Origin: Kibdelosporangium aridum
GTDB lineage: Bacteria; Actinomycetota; Actinomycetes; Mycobacteriales; Pseudonocardiaceae
Reading direction: 5' to 3'
NCBI RefSeq assembly: GCF_900176515.1
Contig: NZ_FWXV01000002.1
Coordinates: 1,426,001 to 1,490,000 of the forward strand
DNA: 64,000 nt
In this document: positions 43,102 through 52,285 of the stretch, piece by piece
How the letters are laid out: each line of letters starts with the position of its first letter
Numbering within the stretch: position 1 is the stretch's first letter
Position numbers and translations under genes: made by a program
The notes under the pieces: generated by a model
What the model was told of the DNA's origin: nothing
The model's database searches: none
Seen by the model: the letters and a program-made list of their open reading frames with translations, nothing else

Positions 43102-44696
43102 CGCTCGCCCAAGCCGTCGAGGGCTCAAGCCCGGCGCTGAACATTTCGATCTTCGCCGCGTTCGTGGTGATCACTTTGGTCGTGGTGTTCCGGGCGAGCA
43201 AGAACACCCGTACCGCGGCCGACTACTACGCCGCCGGCCGCGCGTTCACCGGGCCGCAGAACGGAATCGCCATTTCCGGCGACTACCTGTCGGCCGCGTC
43301 GTTCCTCGGTATCGCCGGCGCGATCGCGCTGAACGGATACGACGGATTCCTTTATTCGATTGGCTTCCTGGTCGCCTGGCTGGTGGCTTTGCTGCTGGTC
43401 GCCGAGCTTCTCCGGAATACCGGCAAATACACGATGGGCGACGTGCTGGCGTTCCGGATGCGCCAGCGCCCGGTTCGCGCCGCGGCTGCCGTGTCCACGC
43501 TGGCGGTGAGCTTCTTCTACCTGCTGGCGCAGATGGCCGGGGCCGGTGGCCTGGTGGCGTTGCTGCTCGGCATCAACAACCCGGTCGGCCAGGCAGCCGT
43601 GATCGCGGTCGTCGGCGTGATCATGATCGTGTACGTGCTGGTCGGCGGTATGAAGGGCACCACGTGGGTGCAGATCATCAAGGCCGCATTGCTGATCGTC
43701 GGCGCGGCGGGCATCACGGTGTGGGTGCTGGCCAGGTTCGGCTTCAACCTGTCGGCCATGCTCGGCGGTGCCGTGGACAAGGGCGGCGCGGCCGTCCTCG
43801 ACCCGGGCAAGCAGTACGGCAAGACCGGCCTGACGCAGCTCGACTTCGTCTCGCTCGCCCTTGCCCTGGTGCTCGGAACGGCAGGCCTGCCGCACATCCT
43901 GATGCGGTTCTACACCGTGCCGACAGCGAAAGAGGCCCGTCGGTCCGTGGTGTGGGCGATCTGGCTGATCGGCATCTTCTACCTGTTCACCCTGGTCCTC
44001 GGCTACGGCGCGGGCGCGCTGGTCGGGCCGGAGGCGATCAACGCGGCGCCCGGCAAGGCCAACTCGGCCGCGCCGCTGCTCGCCCAAGTACTGGGCGGAC
44101 CGGTGCTGCTCGGGTTCATCGCGGCCGTGGCGTTCGCGACGATCCTGGCGGTGGTCGCCGGGTTGACGATCACGGCGTCGGCGTCGTTCGCGCACGACGT
44201 GTACGCCAACGTGATCAAGAAAGGCGAGGTGGACGACAAGGACCAGGAGGTCCGTGTCGCCCGGATCACCGCTCTGGTGATCGGTGCCGTGGCGATCGTC
44301 GGCGGCATCGTGGCCAACGGCCAGAACATCGCGTTCCTCGTCGCGCTGGCGTTCGCGGTCGCCGCGTCCGCCAACCTGCCGACGATCCTGTACTCGCTGT
44401 TCTGGAAGCGGTTCAACACCTCGGGCGCGCTGTGGAGCATCTACGGCGGCCTGGCCGTGTGCATCCTGCTGATCGTGTTCTCGCCAGCCGTGTCCGGCAA
44501 CTCCTCGGCGATGTTCCCGGACGCCGACTTCGACCTGTTCCCGCTGGCCAACCCCGGAATCGTGTCCATCCCGGTCTCGTTCTTCCTCGGCTGGCTGGGC
44601 ACGGTGCTGTCCAAGGAACGCAACGACGCCAAGTACGCCGAGATGGAGGTCCGAGCCCTCACCGGCGTGGGTGCCGAAAAGGCCACCCAGCATTAA
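43098..44696 (+). CDS. Cation/acetate-type symporter (ActP/MctC-like, SSS family)
   Basis: 532 aa, about 13 membrane helices. Strong ActP-type features: AADYYAAGRAFTGPQNG, ISGDYLSAASFLGIAGAIAL, FFYLLAQMAGAGGLVALLLG, GTAGLPHILMRFYTVP and a conserved end near FPLANPGIVSIP. Couples uptake of acetate or related monocarboxylates to Na+ or H+. Follows its DUF485 partner with 4-nt overlap. The second symporter of this family within 3 kb; this one lacks the long insertion seen in the first. Confidence 0.93.
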   Translation: MTLAQAVEGSSPALNISIFAAFVVITLVVVFRASKNTRTAADYYAAGRAFTGPQNGIAISGDYLSAASFLGIAGAIALNGYDGFLYSIGFLVAWLVALLLVAELLRNTGKYTMGDVLAFRMRQRPVRAAAAVSTLAVSFFYLLAQMAGAGGLVALLLGINNPVGQAAVIAVVGVIMIVYVLVGGMKGTTWVQIIKAALLIVGAAGITVWVLARFGFNLSAMLGGAVDKGGAAVLDPGKQYGKTGLTQLDFVSLALALVLGTAGLPHILMRFYTVPTAKEARRSVVWAIWLIGIFYLFTLVLGYGAGALVGPEAINAAPGKANSAAPLLAQVLGGPVLLGFIAAVAFATILAVVAGLTITASASFAHDVYANVIKKGEVDDKDQEVRVARITALVIGAVAIVGGIVANGQNIAFLVALAFAVAASANLPTILYSLFWKRFNTSGALWSIYGGLAVCILLIVFSPAVSGNSSAMFPDADFDLFPLANPGIVSIPVSFFLGWLGTVLSKERNDAKYAEMEVRALTGVGAEKATQH

Positions 44697-44732
44697 CGGC
44701 GGGCCCACGCCGATCGTGGCAGCATTCGGGGC

Positions 44733-45065
44733 GTGACTATGCCCAACGTGCCGTCCGTGACGGTGCAAGACGTGCCGGCCGACGTGACCCTGCTCGACGT
44801 GCGTGAGCAGGACGAATGGGACGCCGGTCACGCCCCGGAAGCGCTGCACATCCCGATGGGTGAGCTGGTCGAGCGGCTCGGTGACCTGCCGGGCGACAAG
44901 GATGTGTACGTGATCTGCCGCAGCGGCGGCCGGTCCGCGCGCGTCACCGCGTACCTGAACGGCAACGGGTGGGACGCCACCAACATCGACGGCGGGATGC
45001 AGTCGTGGCAGGCCGCGGGCAAGAAGATGGTCAGCGAGTCGCAGGCCGAACCGCAGGTCATCTGA
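44733..45065 (+). CDS. Rhodanese-like single-domain sulfurtransferase
   Basis: 110 aa. Typical rhodanese fold: TLLDVREQDEWDAGHAPEALHIPMG, active-site loop CRSGGRSA with the catalytic Cys, and NIDGGMQSWQAAG. Transfers sulfane sulfur; physiological partner unknown. Start GTG 44733 or ATG 44739. Followed within 2 nt by a DUF4328 protein gene, so probably co-transcribed. Confidence 0.93.
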   Translation: MTMPNVPSVTVQDVPADVTLLDVREQDEWDAGHAPEALHIPMGELVERLGDLPGDKDVYVICRSGGRSARVTAYLNGNGWDATNIDGGMQSWQAAGKKMVSESQAEPQVI

Positions 45066-45067
45066 GC

Positions 45068-46000
45068 GTGCACCCGTACTACCAGGGCCGACCGCCCGCG
45101 CCGCAGCCAGTCCGCTGGGTGGCGACCGCGCCACCCGGGGCATACCAGCGCGGCCCGGGCGGCTACCGGCAGCGGAGGCGCCCGTACACGGGGCCGCCCG
45201 CGTATCCCACGCCACCGAGATGGGGATTTCCCAGCCTGGCGTGGCGTTGGCCGACGTCGGTGCCTGGTGCGCGCCCGGAGACGCCTGCCGCGGTCGACCG
45301 TGTCCGGTCCATCGCCAAGCACGCGGTCGCGATGCTGTGGCTGCTCACCGGCTTGGCCGTGATCGCGGCTGCTGCCGAGTTCTGGCGGTACGTGTTGTTG
45401 CTGCAAAGCCGCTTCGGCGCGCTGAGCAGCGGCGTCGTGTCCGTTTCGGACACGTTCGTCTACACAGGAGCGATACTGGCGCTGGCCGTCGGCGCGATCT
45501 CGGTCGGACTGACGATCTGGTGGTTGTACGTGGCCAGGCTGGCCGCGACCGAGGTGTCGGGCTACCAACCGGCCCGTACGGACAAGCAGTTCTTCTGGGG
45601 AATGCTGATCCCCGGCATCAACCTCGCGGTCGCCGGTTCGGTGTTCGCCGAGCTCGAGCACGCCGCTCAACGCGGCGAGGCGAAGGACCGCCCGAAGCCG
45701 GGCAAGCTGGTCAAGTGGTGGTGGGGCACCTGGATCGCCAACGGCCTGCTGATGGCGATCACGATTGCCTGGCGATTCCGTGACAGCGTCCAAGCCCACG
45801 CCGACGGCGTCTGGCTGGCCGCGCTCACGGACCTGTTGGGTGCCGCGTTGGCCGTACTCACGATCCTGCTGATCCGTCGGCTCGTGAAGCTGCTCGCACC
45901 CATCGACACGGCGACGCTGCGGCCGATGCGCGTGGTCAAGGTGAGCGACGCCCCGGCGCCCCCGCTACGGGCAACCCGTGCCTTCGGCTCGTCACGGTGA
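45068..46000 (+). CDS. DUF4328 family membrane protein
   Basis: 310 aa. A Pro/Gly/Arg-rich cytoplasmic N-terminus of 75 aa, then four helices (about 90-112, 132-155, 175-195 and 255-278). DUF4328 markers are LTIWWLYVARLAATEVSG, WGMLIPGINLAVAGSV and KWWWGTWIANGLL. Function of the family is unknown. GTG 45068 lies 2 nt after the rhodanese stop region. Confidence 0.85.
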   Translation: MHPYYQGRPPAPQPVRWVATAPPGAYQRGPGGYRQRRRPYTGPPAYPTPPRWGFPSLAWRWPTSVPGARPETPAAVDRVRSIAKHAVAMLWLLTGLAVIAAAAEFWRYVLLLQSRFGALSSGVVSVSDTFVYTGAILALAVGAISVGLTIWWLYVARLAATEVSGYQPARTDKQFFWGMLIPGINLAVAGSVFAELEHAAQRGEAKDRPKPGKLVKWWWGTWIANGLLMAITIAWRFRDSVQAHADGVWLAALTDLLGAALAVLTILLIRRLVKLLAPIDTATLRPMRVVKVSDAPAPPLRATRAFGSSR

Positions 46001-46035
46001 TGCAACCCGCCGTTTTGCATTGGCGTTAGGTACCC

Positions 46036-46539
46036 GTGGCACGATTCGACAAGGAGTTCGCTGAGTATTTCTCGGCGCGCTTCGATTACGCCAGGCGCAC
46101 CGCCTACGCGTTGTGCGCCGACTGGGTCGAGGCCGAGGAACTCGCGCAGCACGGCTTCGTGCGGCTGTATTCGCACTGGCCACGGGTGGTCCACTCCAAC
46201 CCGGACGCGTACTTGCGAACCGTGCTGACCCGGTTGTTCCTGGATACCCGGCGCCGTGGCCGCAAGCGTGAGCAGCTGGTCGCGGATCTCCCGGAACAGC
46301 TCACTGTCGACAACTACCACGCGGCTGAGTACCGGCCAAGTCTCATTGCCGCATTGCAGAAGGTGCCGCCGAAACAACGGGCGGTACTCGTGCTGCGGAT
46401 TGTCCAGGACCTCTCGATCGAGCAGGTGGCCGAGGCGCTGCGCTGCTCGACGGGCACGGTCAAAAGCCAGACCGCTCGCGGCCTGAAAACGCTGCGTGAG
46501 GCGTACGAGCAGGTCACGGCAGCTTCGAGGTGTGCATGA
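46036..46539 (+). CDS. SigE-family ECF RNA polymerase sigma factor
   Basis: 167 aa. Region 2 (FAEYFSARFDYARRTAYALCADWVEAEELAQHGFVRLY, in parts) and region 4 with the HTH LSIEQVAEALRCSTGTVKSQTARGL. It belongs to the actinobacterial SigE-like ECF group of about 160-180 aa. Its TGA overlaps the next start as ATGA, so the following single-pass membrane protein is the likely anti-sigma factor. Trigger unknown. Confidence 0.92.
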   Translation: MARFDKEFAEYFSARFDYARRTAYALCADWVEAEELAQHGFVRLYSHWPRVVHSNPDAYLRTVLTRLFLDTRRRGRKREQLVADLPEQLTVDNYHAAEYRPSLIAALQKVPPKQRAVLVLRIVQDLSIEQVAEALRCSTGTVKSQTARGLKTLREAYEQVTAASRCA

Positions 46540-47453
46540 TGTGGGACGAACAGCAGCTGCGCGAGGCGCTGCGAGAGGAGATCAACGGGCCCGCGCCCAC
46601 AGCGAGAACCGAGTTGTCGGACATCGTGCCGCGTGGCCTGCGGCGGCGACGGTTCCGCCAAGCAGGGTCGATCGCGGCCGCGGTGGCAGTCGTCGCCGGT
46701 GTCGGCGCGGTGGCGATGACCTTCGGCGGCAAAAGCGCACACGTGAACGAACCCGCCCAGACCAGTGAGATACCGACTGTGCTGCACCAGCCCGCGGGCT
46801 GGAGCCGGGCGGACATGCCTGCCGAGTCACCCATCTCGACCTGGACGCCCAAGGCGGACGCGCCGCCGCTGCCCGATGTGCCGAAGACCGGGTTGCCGCG
46901 CTGCAGCCCGACCACGATGCCCGGTGATCCGGATCCCGTGCCGATGGCGATGCCTGACGCCATGCGGGGCCGGCTGATGGACACGTTGCGGTCGGTGGCC
47001 GCGCCCGCCCGGATCGGCGAGCTCAGGATCAGGTCCAACGCCGCCAACAGTCCTGAGTACCTGGTGGACATCACCGATGATCAAGGGACGGGCAGCATCC
47101 GGGTCTGGCCGGAGCAATCCCCGGTCGAGCCGCTGATCACGGCCAACGCGGAGGCGTTCAACGAGAACAACTGCCTGCCGCCGAAGCGGATCGTCACACC
47201 GGATGGTTCGATCGCGCAGATCTACCCGATCCGGCCGATCTACGACGAGCGGACACACGCGTACGCAGACGTGACGCAGGCGTTGTCGGTCTACCTGCCC
47301 GACCACTCGACCTACCGGATCCACGTACAGAGCTGGGGCGACAAGGACGTCTCAACAGACACCGGCGTGAAGATCAAGGTAGGGCCGGGGCGTAAAACCC
47401 TGCCGTTGACCGAGTACCAGTTGTCCGAGATCGGCGAAGCGTTGATCGAATGA
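46536..47453 (+). CDS. Putative anti-sigma-type membrane protein coupled to ECF sigma factor
   Basis: 305 aa. Short cytoplasmic N-terminus (MMWDEQQLREALREEINGP), a basic RRRRFRQ, one helix (about 45-65, IAAAVAVVAGVGAVAMTF), and a 240-aa external domain with several Pro/Gly-rich loops. No zinc-finger anti-sigma domain is visible, so the assignment rests on gene order, topology and the 4-nt overlap. The layout matches the pair at 62602-63877. Confidence 0.7.
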   Translation: MMWDEQQLREALREEINGPAPTARTELSDIVPRGLRRRRFRQAGSIAAAVAVVAGVGAVAMTFGGKSAHVNEPAQTSEIPTVLHQPAGWSRADMPAESPISTWTPKADAPPLPDVPKTGLPRCSPTTMPGDPDPVPMAMPDAMRGRLMDTLRSVAAPARIGELRIRSNAANSPEYLVDITDDQGTGSIRVWPEQSPVEPLITANAEAFNENNCLPPKRIVTPDGSIAQIYPIRPIYDERTHAYADVTQALSVYLPDHSTYRIHVQSWGDKDVSTDTGVKIKVGPGRKTLPLTEYQLSEIGEALIE

Positions 47454-47512
47454 GGCCGGTCTAGTCCTCACGACCGAGGCGTCCCTCATTCGTCGGCGAC
47501 ATACTGGCGAGC

Positions 47513-48484
47513 GTGCGCCTGGCTCTGACGTTTGCTGTCGTGGTGGCGACCGTTGTGCCGGTCGCGCTTACGGCTGGCTGGGAAGCGATCGTGCTCGCCG
47601 TGCTGGCGTCCGTGCCGGTCTACTGGGTCTTCCGGAAACCGTTGCTGGTTGGGCTGATCGTCGGCCTCACGACGACTGTGCTTGCCGCGTTCTTCGTGGC
47701 GCCGTTGATTCCAGCTGGTCCGTTGGTCGCGATCTACGTGATCGCCGCGTCGAGCTCACCGTTCTGGCGGCTGGTCTGTGTCGTGGTCGCGGCGGTTGGC
47801 GTGACCGTTTCGCTGGTCATTCCGGGCGACGACGACCTGAACACATTCCGCTACTTGGCCGTGGCCTACGTTGCCGCATATGCGCTGGGTACGAACACTC
47901 GAGCCCGGCGCGCGCAGGCCGCGGAGGCAGCGGCGCGGGAACGGACCCGGATCGCGCGCGAGATGCACGACGTCATCACGCACTCTGTCGGCATGATGGT
48001 GGTACAGGCCGAAGCCGGACCGCTGGTCGTCAGGTCCGATCCGGACAAGGCGGTCGGGGCCTTCGAGGCGATCGCGTCGACCGGCAGGGGCGCGGTGGCA
48101 CAGCTCCGCGAGGTCGTGCACGCGTTGCGGTCGCCTGGCGTGGCTGAAGTGCCGGACCTGATAACCGGGATCGCGTCGCTCGAAGTGGTCGGCGAGCCGC
48201 GGCCGGTATCGTCCGAAGTAGACATAACGGCGTACCGGATCGTGCAGGAGTCGCTGACCAACGCCATGCGGCACGCCTCGGCATCCCGAGTCATGGTCCG
48301 GTTGCGTTGGCAGGAACGGACATTGGGGGTTGAAGTGGTCGACGACGGCCGTGGCTCAACCGGAAAGCCAGGCTTCGGGTTGCTGGGCATGCGGGAGCGC
48401 GTCGCGGCGTGCGGCGGAACGCTCAGAACCGGGCCAGGACCAGGCGGAGTGGGCTTCGCCGTGCACGCGACACTGCCGATCTGA
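47513..48484 (+). CDS. NarL-type sensor histidine kinase
   Basis: 323 aa. Four or five N-terminal helices to about residue 125, then HisKA_3 with phospho-acceptor His152 in AREMHDVITHSVG and HATPase_c with ESLTNAMRHASASRV and VDDGRGSTGKPGFGLLGMRER. Cytoplasmic kinase domain, no large external sensor loop, so it probably senses membrane state or is an intramembrane-sensing kinase. Its TGA overlaps the regulator start (TGATG). Confidence 0.93.
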   Translation: MRLALTFAVVVATVVPVALTAGWEAIVLAVLASVPVYWVFRKPLLVGLIVGLTTTVLAAFFVAPLIPAGPLVAIYVIAASSSPFWRLVCVVVAAVGVTVSLVIPGDDDLNTFRYLAVAYVAAYALGTNTRARRAQAAEAAARERTRIAREMHDVITHSVGMMVVQAEAGPLVVRSDPDKAVGAFEAIASTGRGAVAQLREVVHALRSPGVAEVPDLITGIASLEVVGEPRPVSSEVDITAYRIVQESLTNAMRHASASRVMVRLRWQERTLGVEVVDDGRGSTGKPGFGLLGMRERVAACGGTLRTGPGPGGVGFAVHATLPI

Positions 48485-49140
48485 TGCTGCGCGTCCTCGT
48501 GGTCGACGACCAGGACCTGTTCCGCGGCGGCTTCACCATGATCCTCAACGCGCAAGAGGACATGGAGGTCGTTGGCGAAGCCGCGGACGGTGCCGAGGCG
48601 ATCGTGCTCGCCAGTGAACTCAAGCCGGACATCGTGCTGATGGACATCCGGATGCCTTCGGTGGACGGAGTCGCGGCCACTGCCAAGATCTGCGCCAAGA
48701 CCGATGCCAGAGTCATCGTCCTGACCATGTTCGACGTGGACGAGTACGTGTACGCGGCGCTGGCTGCGGGCGCGAGTGGGTTCCTGCTCAAGGACATCCG
48801 CCGCGATGAGCTGGTCAACGCGATTCGCGTGGTCGCCGCCGGTGACGCTTTGCTGGCACCGAGCGTGACCCGGCGTCTCATCGCTGACCTCGCCCAACGC
48901 GGTCACGCGGTTCCCGCCTTGAGCAAGCGGCTCGAAGAGCTGACCGATCGTGAGCGGGACACCTTGCACCAGCTGGCCCGCGGCCTGTCCAATGTGGAGA
49001 TCGCGACCGCGTTGCACGTCAGCGAGCACACGGTGAAGACACACGTCAGCAACCTGTTGAGCAAGCTCGGCCTGCGGGACCGGGCGCAAGCGGTCGTGTT
49101 CGCCTACGAGTCCGGTCTGGTCATCGCGGGCCACGGCTGA
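48484..49140 (+). CDS. NarL/FixJ-family response regulator
   Basis: 218 aa. Receiver with Asp8-Asp9 and phospho-acceptor Asp54 in VLMDIRMPS, and LuxR-type HTH with LTDRERDTLHQLARGLSNVEIATALHVSEHTVKTHVSNLLSKLG (read in parts). ATG 48484 overlaps the kinase stop by one base, which defines the pair. Target genes unknown; the downstream carboxylesterase gene is 51 nt away and may belong to the transcript. Confidence 0.95.
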   Translation: MLRVLVVDDQDLFRGGFTMILNAQEDMEVVGEAADGAEAIVLASELKPDIVLMDIRMPSVDGVAATAKICAKTDARVIVLTMFDVDEYVYAALAAGASGFLLKDIRRDELVNAIRVVAAGDALLAPSVTRRLIADLAQRGHAVPALSKRLEELTDRERDTLHQLARGLSNVEIATALHVSEHTVKTHVSNLLSKLGLRDRAQAVVFAYESGLVIAGHG

Positions 49141-49191
49141 TTCATTCTCGTCGGCGATCCGTTTTCGCGTGCGTTTCCCGAAGCTGTGCCA

Positions 49192-50535
49192 ATGAAGATT
49201 CTGCTCGCGGTCGCGCTGGCGCTCGGCCCGGTTCCGGCAGCACAGGAGCCGATCAGTGTCCATCGCGGAATCCAGTACGCCACCGCTGCCCGGCAGCAAC
49301 CACCACAGCTCGTGGACAACCTCACCCCGGGCCCTGTGAAAGTCTGCCCGCAGTTCCGGGACACCATTTCCGAGGAGTATCCCGACGACCAGCCCGTGTA
49401 CCTGGACGAAGACTGCCTCCAGCTGAACGTCTGGGCACCGCGGACCGGCAAGCACCCGGTGATGGTGTTCTTCCACGGCGGCGCCGCCAGGTTCGGCACC
49501 GCGAACGAACCCCGTTACGACGGGACCCGTCTCGCCCGAAATGGAACGGTCGTCGTGACGGTGAACTACCGTCTCGGCCTGTTGGGCGCGGGAAACCTCT
49601 TCCTGCGTGACCAGATGGCCGCGCTGGAATGGGTGCAGAGGCACATCGAATCGTTCGGTGGCGATCCACGGAACGTCACCGCGTTCGGGGAGTCCGAAGG
49701 GGCGTTCGCGATCAGTGCCATGCTCGCCACCGGCAATCCACAACGGCTCTTCCGGCGGGTGATCCTGCAGAGCGGATCGGGTTACATGGTGCATGCTAGC
49801 GCTTCACCCCAGGTCGACCTGTCCGGGAAGACCACACTGGAAGTCCTGCAGCTGCAGGAAAGACTGGTCGGTGGCAACCCGCTGGCCGGAGCCGTCTACT
49901 TCGGACCGTATGTCGACGGTACGCTGGTGAAACGGCCGGTGGTCGACGCGATCAAAGCGGGCAACGCGCGTGGCATCGACATCCTGATCGGCACGAACCG
50001 GGACGAGATGAAGTACTTCGCCCAGTTCGACCCGGCCATCCTGCAACTCACACTGGACCAATACCGCGCGTTCTTCCCGCGTGAACTCAACCTCGACCAA
50101 GTCGCGCGGCCGTACCGTGATGAGCCGAATGTGGCATTGGCCATGCTGACCGACCAGACAATGCGCGTACCCGCGACACGGATGGCCGAAGCCCAACTCC
50201 GATGGGGCCGGGCGTACGTGTACCAATTCGACTGGGGCCCGGCGGTGCACACCGCGGAGCTGCCTTTCGTATTCGGCAGCATGAGTTTCACCGGTGTCCC
50301 CGGTGGACAACAGGCCTACGACACGAACCCAGGAGCAGCCAAGGCCATGTCGACAGAGATGCAGCGCGCCTGGACTTCCTTCGCCCGCACCGGAAACCCA
50401 GGCTGGCCGCAGTACTGGCCACGGCTGACGAAGGTCTGGGACACCCCGTCCCGCGTCGCGATCGCGCCAGAGGAAGCCCAGCGCGCCGCGTGGAACGACT
50501 ACGACTTCGCGGCACTGAGTATCGCGCCGAGCTGA
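49192..50535 (+). CDS. Type-B carboxylesterase, probably secreted
   Basis: 447 aa. N-terminal signal-like segment (MKILLAVALALGPVPAAQ). Alpha/beta-hydrolase of the carboxylesterase family: oxyanion FFHGGAAR, nucleophile elbow GESEG (in FGESEGAFAIS), and catalytic His in AVHTAELPFVFG. EDCLQLNVWAP is the family N-terminal signature. Start at ATG 49192 or GTG 49186. Its 3' end overlaps the convergent M14 peptidase gene by 37 nt. Substrate unknown. Confidence 0.9.
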   Translation: MKILLAVALALGPVPAAQEPISVHRGIQYATAARQQPPQLVDNLTPGPVKVCPQFRDTISEEYPDDQPVYLDEDCLQLNVWAPRTGKHPVMVFFHGGAARFGTANEPRYDGTRLARNGTVVVTVNYRLGLLGAGNLFLRDQMAALEWVQRHIESFGGDPRNVTAFGESEGAFAISAMLATGNPQRLFRRVILQSGSGYMVHASASPQVDLSGKTTLEVLQLQERLVGGNPLAGAVYFGPYVDGTLVKRPVVDAIKAGNARGIDILIGTNRDEMKYFAQFDPAILQLTLDQYRAFFPRELNLDQVARPYRDEPNVALAMLTDQTMRVPATRMAEAQLRWGRAYVYQFDWGPAVHTAELPFVFGSMSFTGVPGGQQAYDTNPGAAKAMSTEMQRAWTSFARTGNPGWPQYWPRLTKVWDTPSRVAIAPEEAQRAAWNDYDFAALSIAPS

Positions 50536-51674
50536 GCGTTGACCAACAGATCTGGCTGGATCGGTTGGGCCACAGAGCCTTCCTCAGCCATCCACGACTC
50601 GAACAACTCGGCGTAGGCTTTCCGCGCACTTCGGACGGCGGCTCGGTGGTTGCCAACGCCGAGTTCGCCGTCGAGGATCCGCAGCGCGGTCGTGCACGCG
50701 CGAAGCCGCAGCATGTGCGCGGTTTCCTGATGCCCGAACCGTTCCGCGACGGTCGCTTCGCCTTGCGGCCGGTGAGCTCGCAAGGCGCTCGCGAACCTCG
50801 CCGCGCCCGGCCGCAGATCCGCGTACGCCCTCAGGAACGGCGAATCCTGGACCACGAACTCGGCGATGGGCAGATCCGGCATCCGCTCGATGTCCTCGAT
50901 CATGCGTGCCACTCTGGCGAGTACATCCGCGCGTTGCTCACCACAGCCCGAGGTGTCCGTGCTGCGTTCGTCCGACCACATCGGCACCTCGATGACCAGG
51001 CTGAACGTTCCGTATCGGCTCGCGTAGTGCACGCTGGACATCCCCGGCATGGCCGTGTTCACCGCTTCAAGGCTGGGGAAGAGGAACACGCCCGGCCGGA
51101 TCCGCCGGGTGCCCGGTAATTCGGCTTCGCCTGTGTGCAAGGGAATTCCGGTCGGCAGGTTCGCCAACGTGTCGGCTAGGCCGGGCCGGTCCTCGCTCAG
51201 GTAGTAGAAAACGCCGCCGAGTTCGGCGTTGTGCAGTGAGCACAGCAGGTCCGGGCGGATTTCGTCGATCACGCTGCTGAGTGCACGGGTCTCCGGCAGG
51301 CCGTCCGGGAACGTCCACTCGACCTGTTCGTGTGCCGGGGGCCGGTAGAACCCGCGCAGGTAGCGCTCGCGGTCCAGCGGTCCGGCGTACCAGCTTTCGT
51401 TCAGCCGCGCGCCATCCGGGTCGACGCAGCCGATGAGGTGCCATGTGTAGCCGAAGTCGTTGTCTCGTACGACCTCCGCCAAACGCGGCACGGTCAGGAA
51501 GCCGATCGGCTCGTTGGGATGCGGACCGGCGAAGACCAGGGCATTGCGGGGTCCGTTGCCGACGCTGACCATCGTGATCGGTTCGCCGAGCCTGGACGTC
51601 CCGACCTCGCGTACGTCGCCGTACCTCGCCAGTTGGGCGGCCACCTCGTCTGGACCTGGGAAAACATACGTCAC
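50499..51674 (-). CDS. M14 family zinc carboxypeptidase
   Basis: 391 aa. Zinc ligands His52 and Glu55 (GPHPNEP) and His148 (SLHNAELGG), catalytic Glu near 230 in SLVIEVPMWSDE. The fold resembles M14 proteins acting on small or cell-wall peptides; no signal peptide, so cytoplasmic. GTG 51674 sits 1 nt from the tandem operator, with no room for a ribosome-binding site inside a leader, so the mRNA may be leaderless. Divergent from the TetR gene, which probably controls it. Confidence 0.86.
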   Translation of the reverse strand: MTYVFPGPDEVAAQLARYGDVREVGTSRLGEPITMVSVGNGPRNALVFAGPHPNEPIGFLTVPRLAEVVRDNDFGYTWHLIGCVDPDGARLNESWYAGPLDRERYLRGFYRPPAHEQVEWTFPDGLPETRALSSVIDEIRPDLLCSLHNAELGGVFYYLSEDRPGLADTLANLPTGIPLHTGEAELPGTRRIRPGVFLFPSLEAVNTAMPGMSSVHYASRYGTFSLVIEVPMWSDERSTDTSGCGEQRADVLARVARMIEDIERMPDLPIAEFVVQDSPFLRAYADLRPGAARFASALRAHRPQGEATVAERFGHQETAHMLRLRACTTALRILDGELGVGNHRAAVRSARKAYAELFESWMAEEGSVAQPIQPDLLVNAQLGAILSAAKS

Positions 51675-51675
51675 A

Positions 51676-51707
51676 GATAATGACGTTATCCGGATAATGC
51701 TATTATT
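51676..51707. promoter_or_regulatory. Tandem TetR-type operators in divergent promoter
   Basis: Two 15-bp sites of the form GATAA-N5-TTAT(C/T): GATAATGACGTTATC (51676-51690) and GATAATGCTATTATT (51693-51707), 17 bp apart. Between them the halves also make the perfect 12-bp palindrome TTATCCGGATAA (51686-51697). They occupy almost the whole 38-bp gap between the two GTG starts. Confidence 0.72.
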
Positions 51708-51712
51708 TCAAT

Positions 51713-52285
51713 GTGCCGAGCAGAGCCGAGACACAGGAGCGCAACCGCCGCGCGCTGATCGCTGCCGCGATCGACTTGATCGCCGCACAGGGGTATCGGG
51801 CCGCGACCGTCGAAGCGATCGCGGCCAAGGCCAATCTCACGACCGGGGCCGTCTACTCCGCGTTCGGCGGCAAACGGGAGCTGTTCTTGGCGGCTGTCGA
51901 GCACTGCAGATCAGAGCAAGCGCTTGACCTGACCGGCGACACCCCGGCCGCCGTGCTGTCCAGCTACGGCGCGGCCATGGCGGCCATCGGGTCCACATCG
52001 GACGCACGGAGGTTGTTCCGGTTCGAGCTGGAGCTCGCGCCGCTGATGCTGCATGATCCGGTGTTCGCGGAACGACTGGACGCCGATCCGATCATCGCCG
52101 CACTTGCCGAAGCACTCGGCGGCACAGCAGACGCCGAGCGCGTGGCCATGTCGGCCACCGCGCTCGCGCGTGGATTGCTGCAGCAGTGGTTGCTGCGCGA
52201 CGCCGAGGTCGACGTCGCGCTGGTCACCACCGCGTGTGCGTCGCTAGCTGGTCTTCTTGAACTCGTAGGTCCTGGCGGCCTCTGA
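51713..52285 (+). CDS. TetR-family transcriptional regulator
   Basis: 190 aa. N-terminal HTH (RRALIAAAIDLIAAQGYRAATVEAIAAKANLTTGAVYSAFGGKRELF, in parts) at about 8-55; the rest is the helical ligand domain. Starts at GTG 51713, 5 nt from the operator. Autoregulation and control of the divergent carboxypeptidase are inferred from the tandem palindromes. The 3' end overlaps the convergent substrate-binding protein gene by 42 nt. Confidence 0.92.
   Translation: MPSRAETQERNRRALIAAAIDLIAAQGYRAATVEAIAAKANLTTGAVYSAFGGKRELFLAAVEHCRSEQALDLTGDTPAAVLSSYGAAMAAIGSTSDARRLFRFELELAPLMLHDPVFAERLDADPIIAALAEALGGTADAERVAMSATALARGLLQQWLLRDAEVDVALVTTACASLAGLLELVGPGGL

Noticed and set aside
43125-45215. 696-codon open frame antisense to the symporter and rhodanese genes
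   Set aside because: Antisense to well-supported genes with His/Arg/Asp-rich composition; an artefact of high GC in third positions.
47866-49794. 642-codon frame antisense to the kinase, regulator and esterase genes
   Set aside because: Spans three real genes on the other strand, with no start signal or domain.
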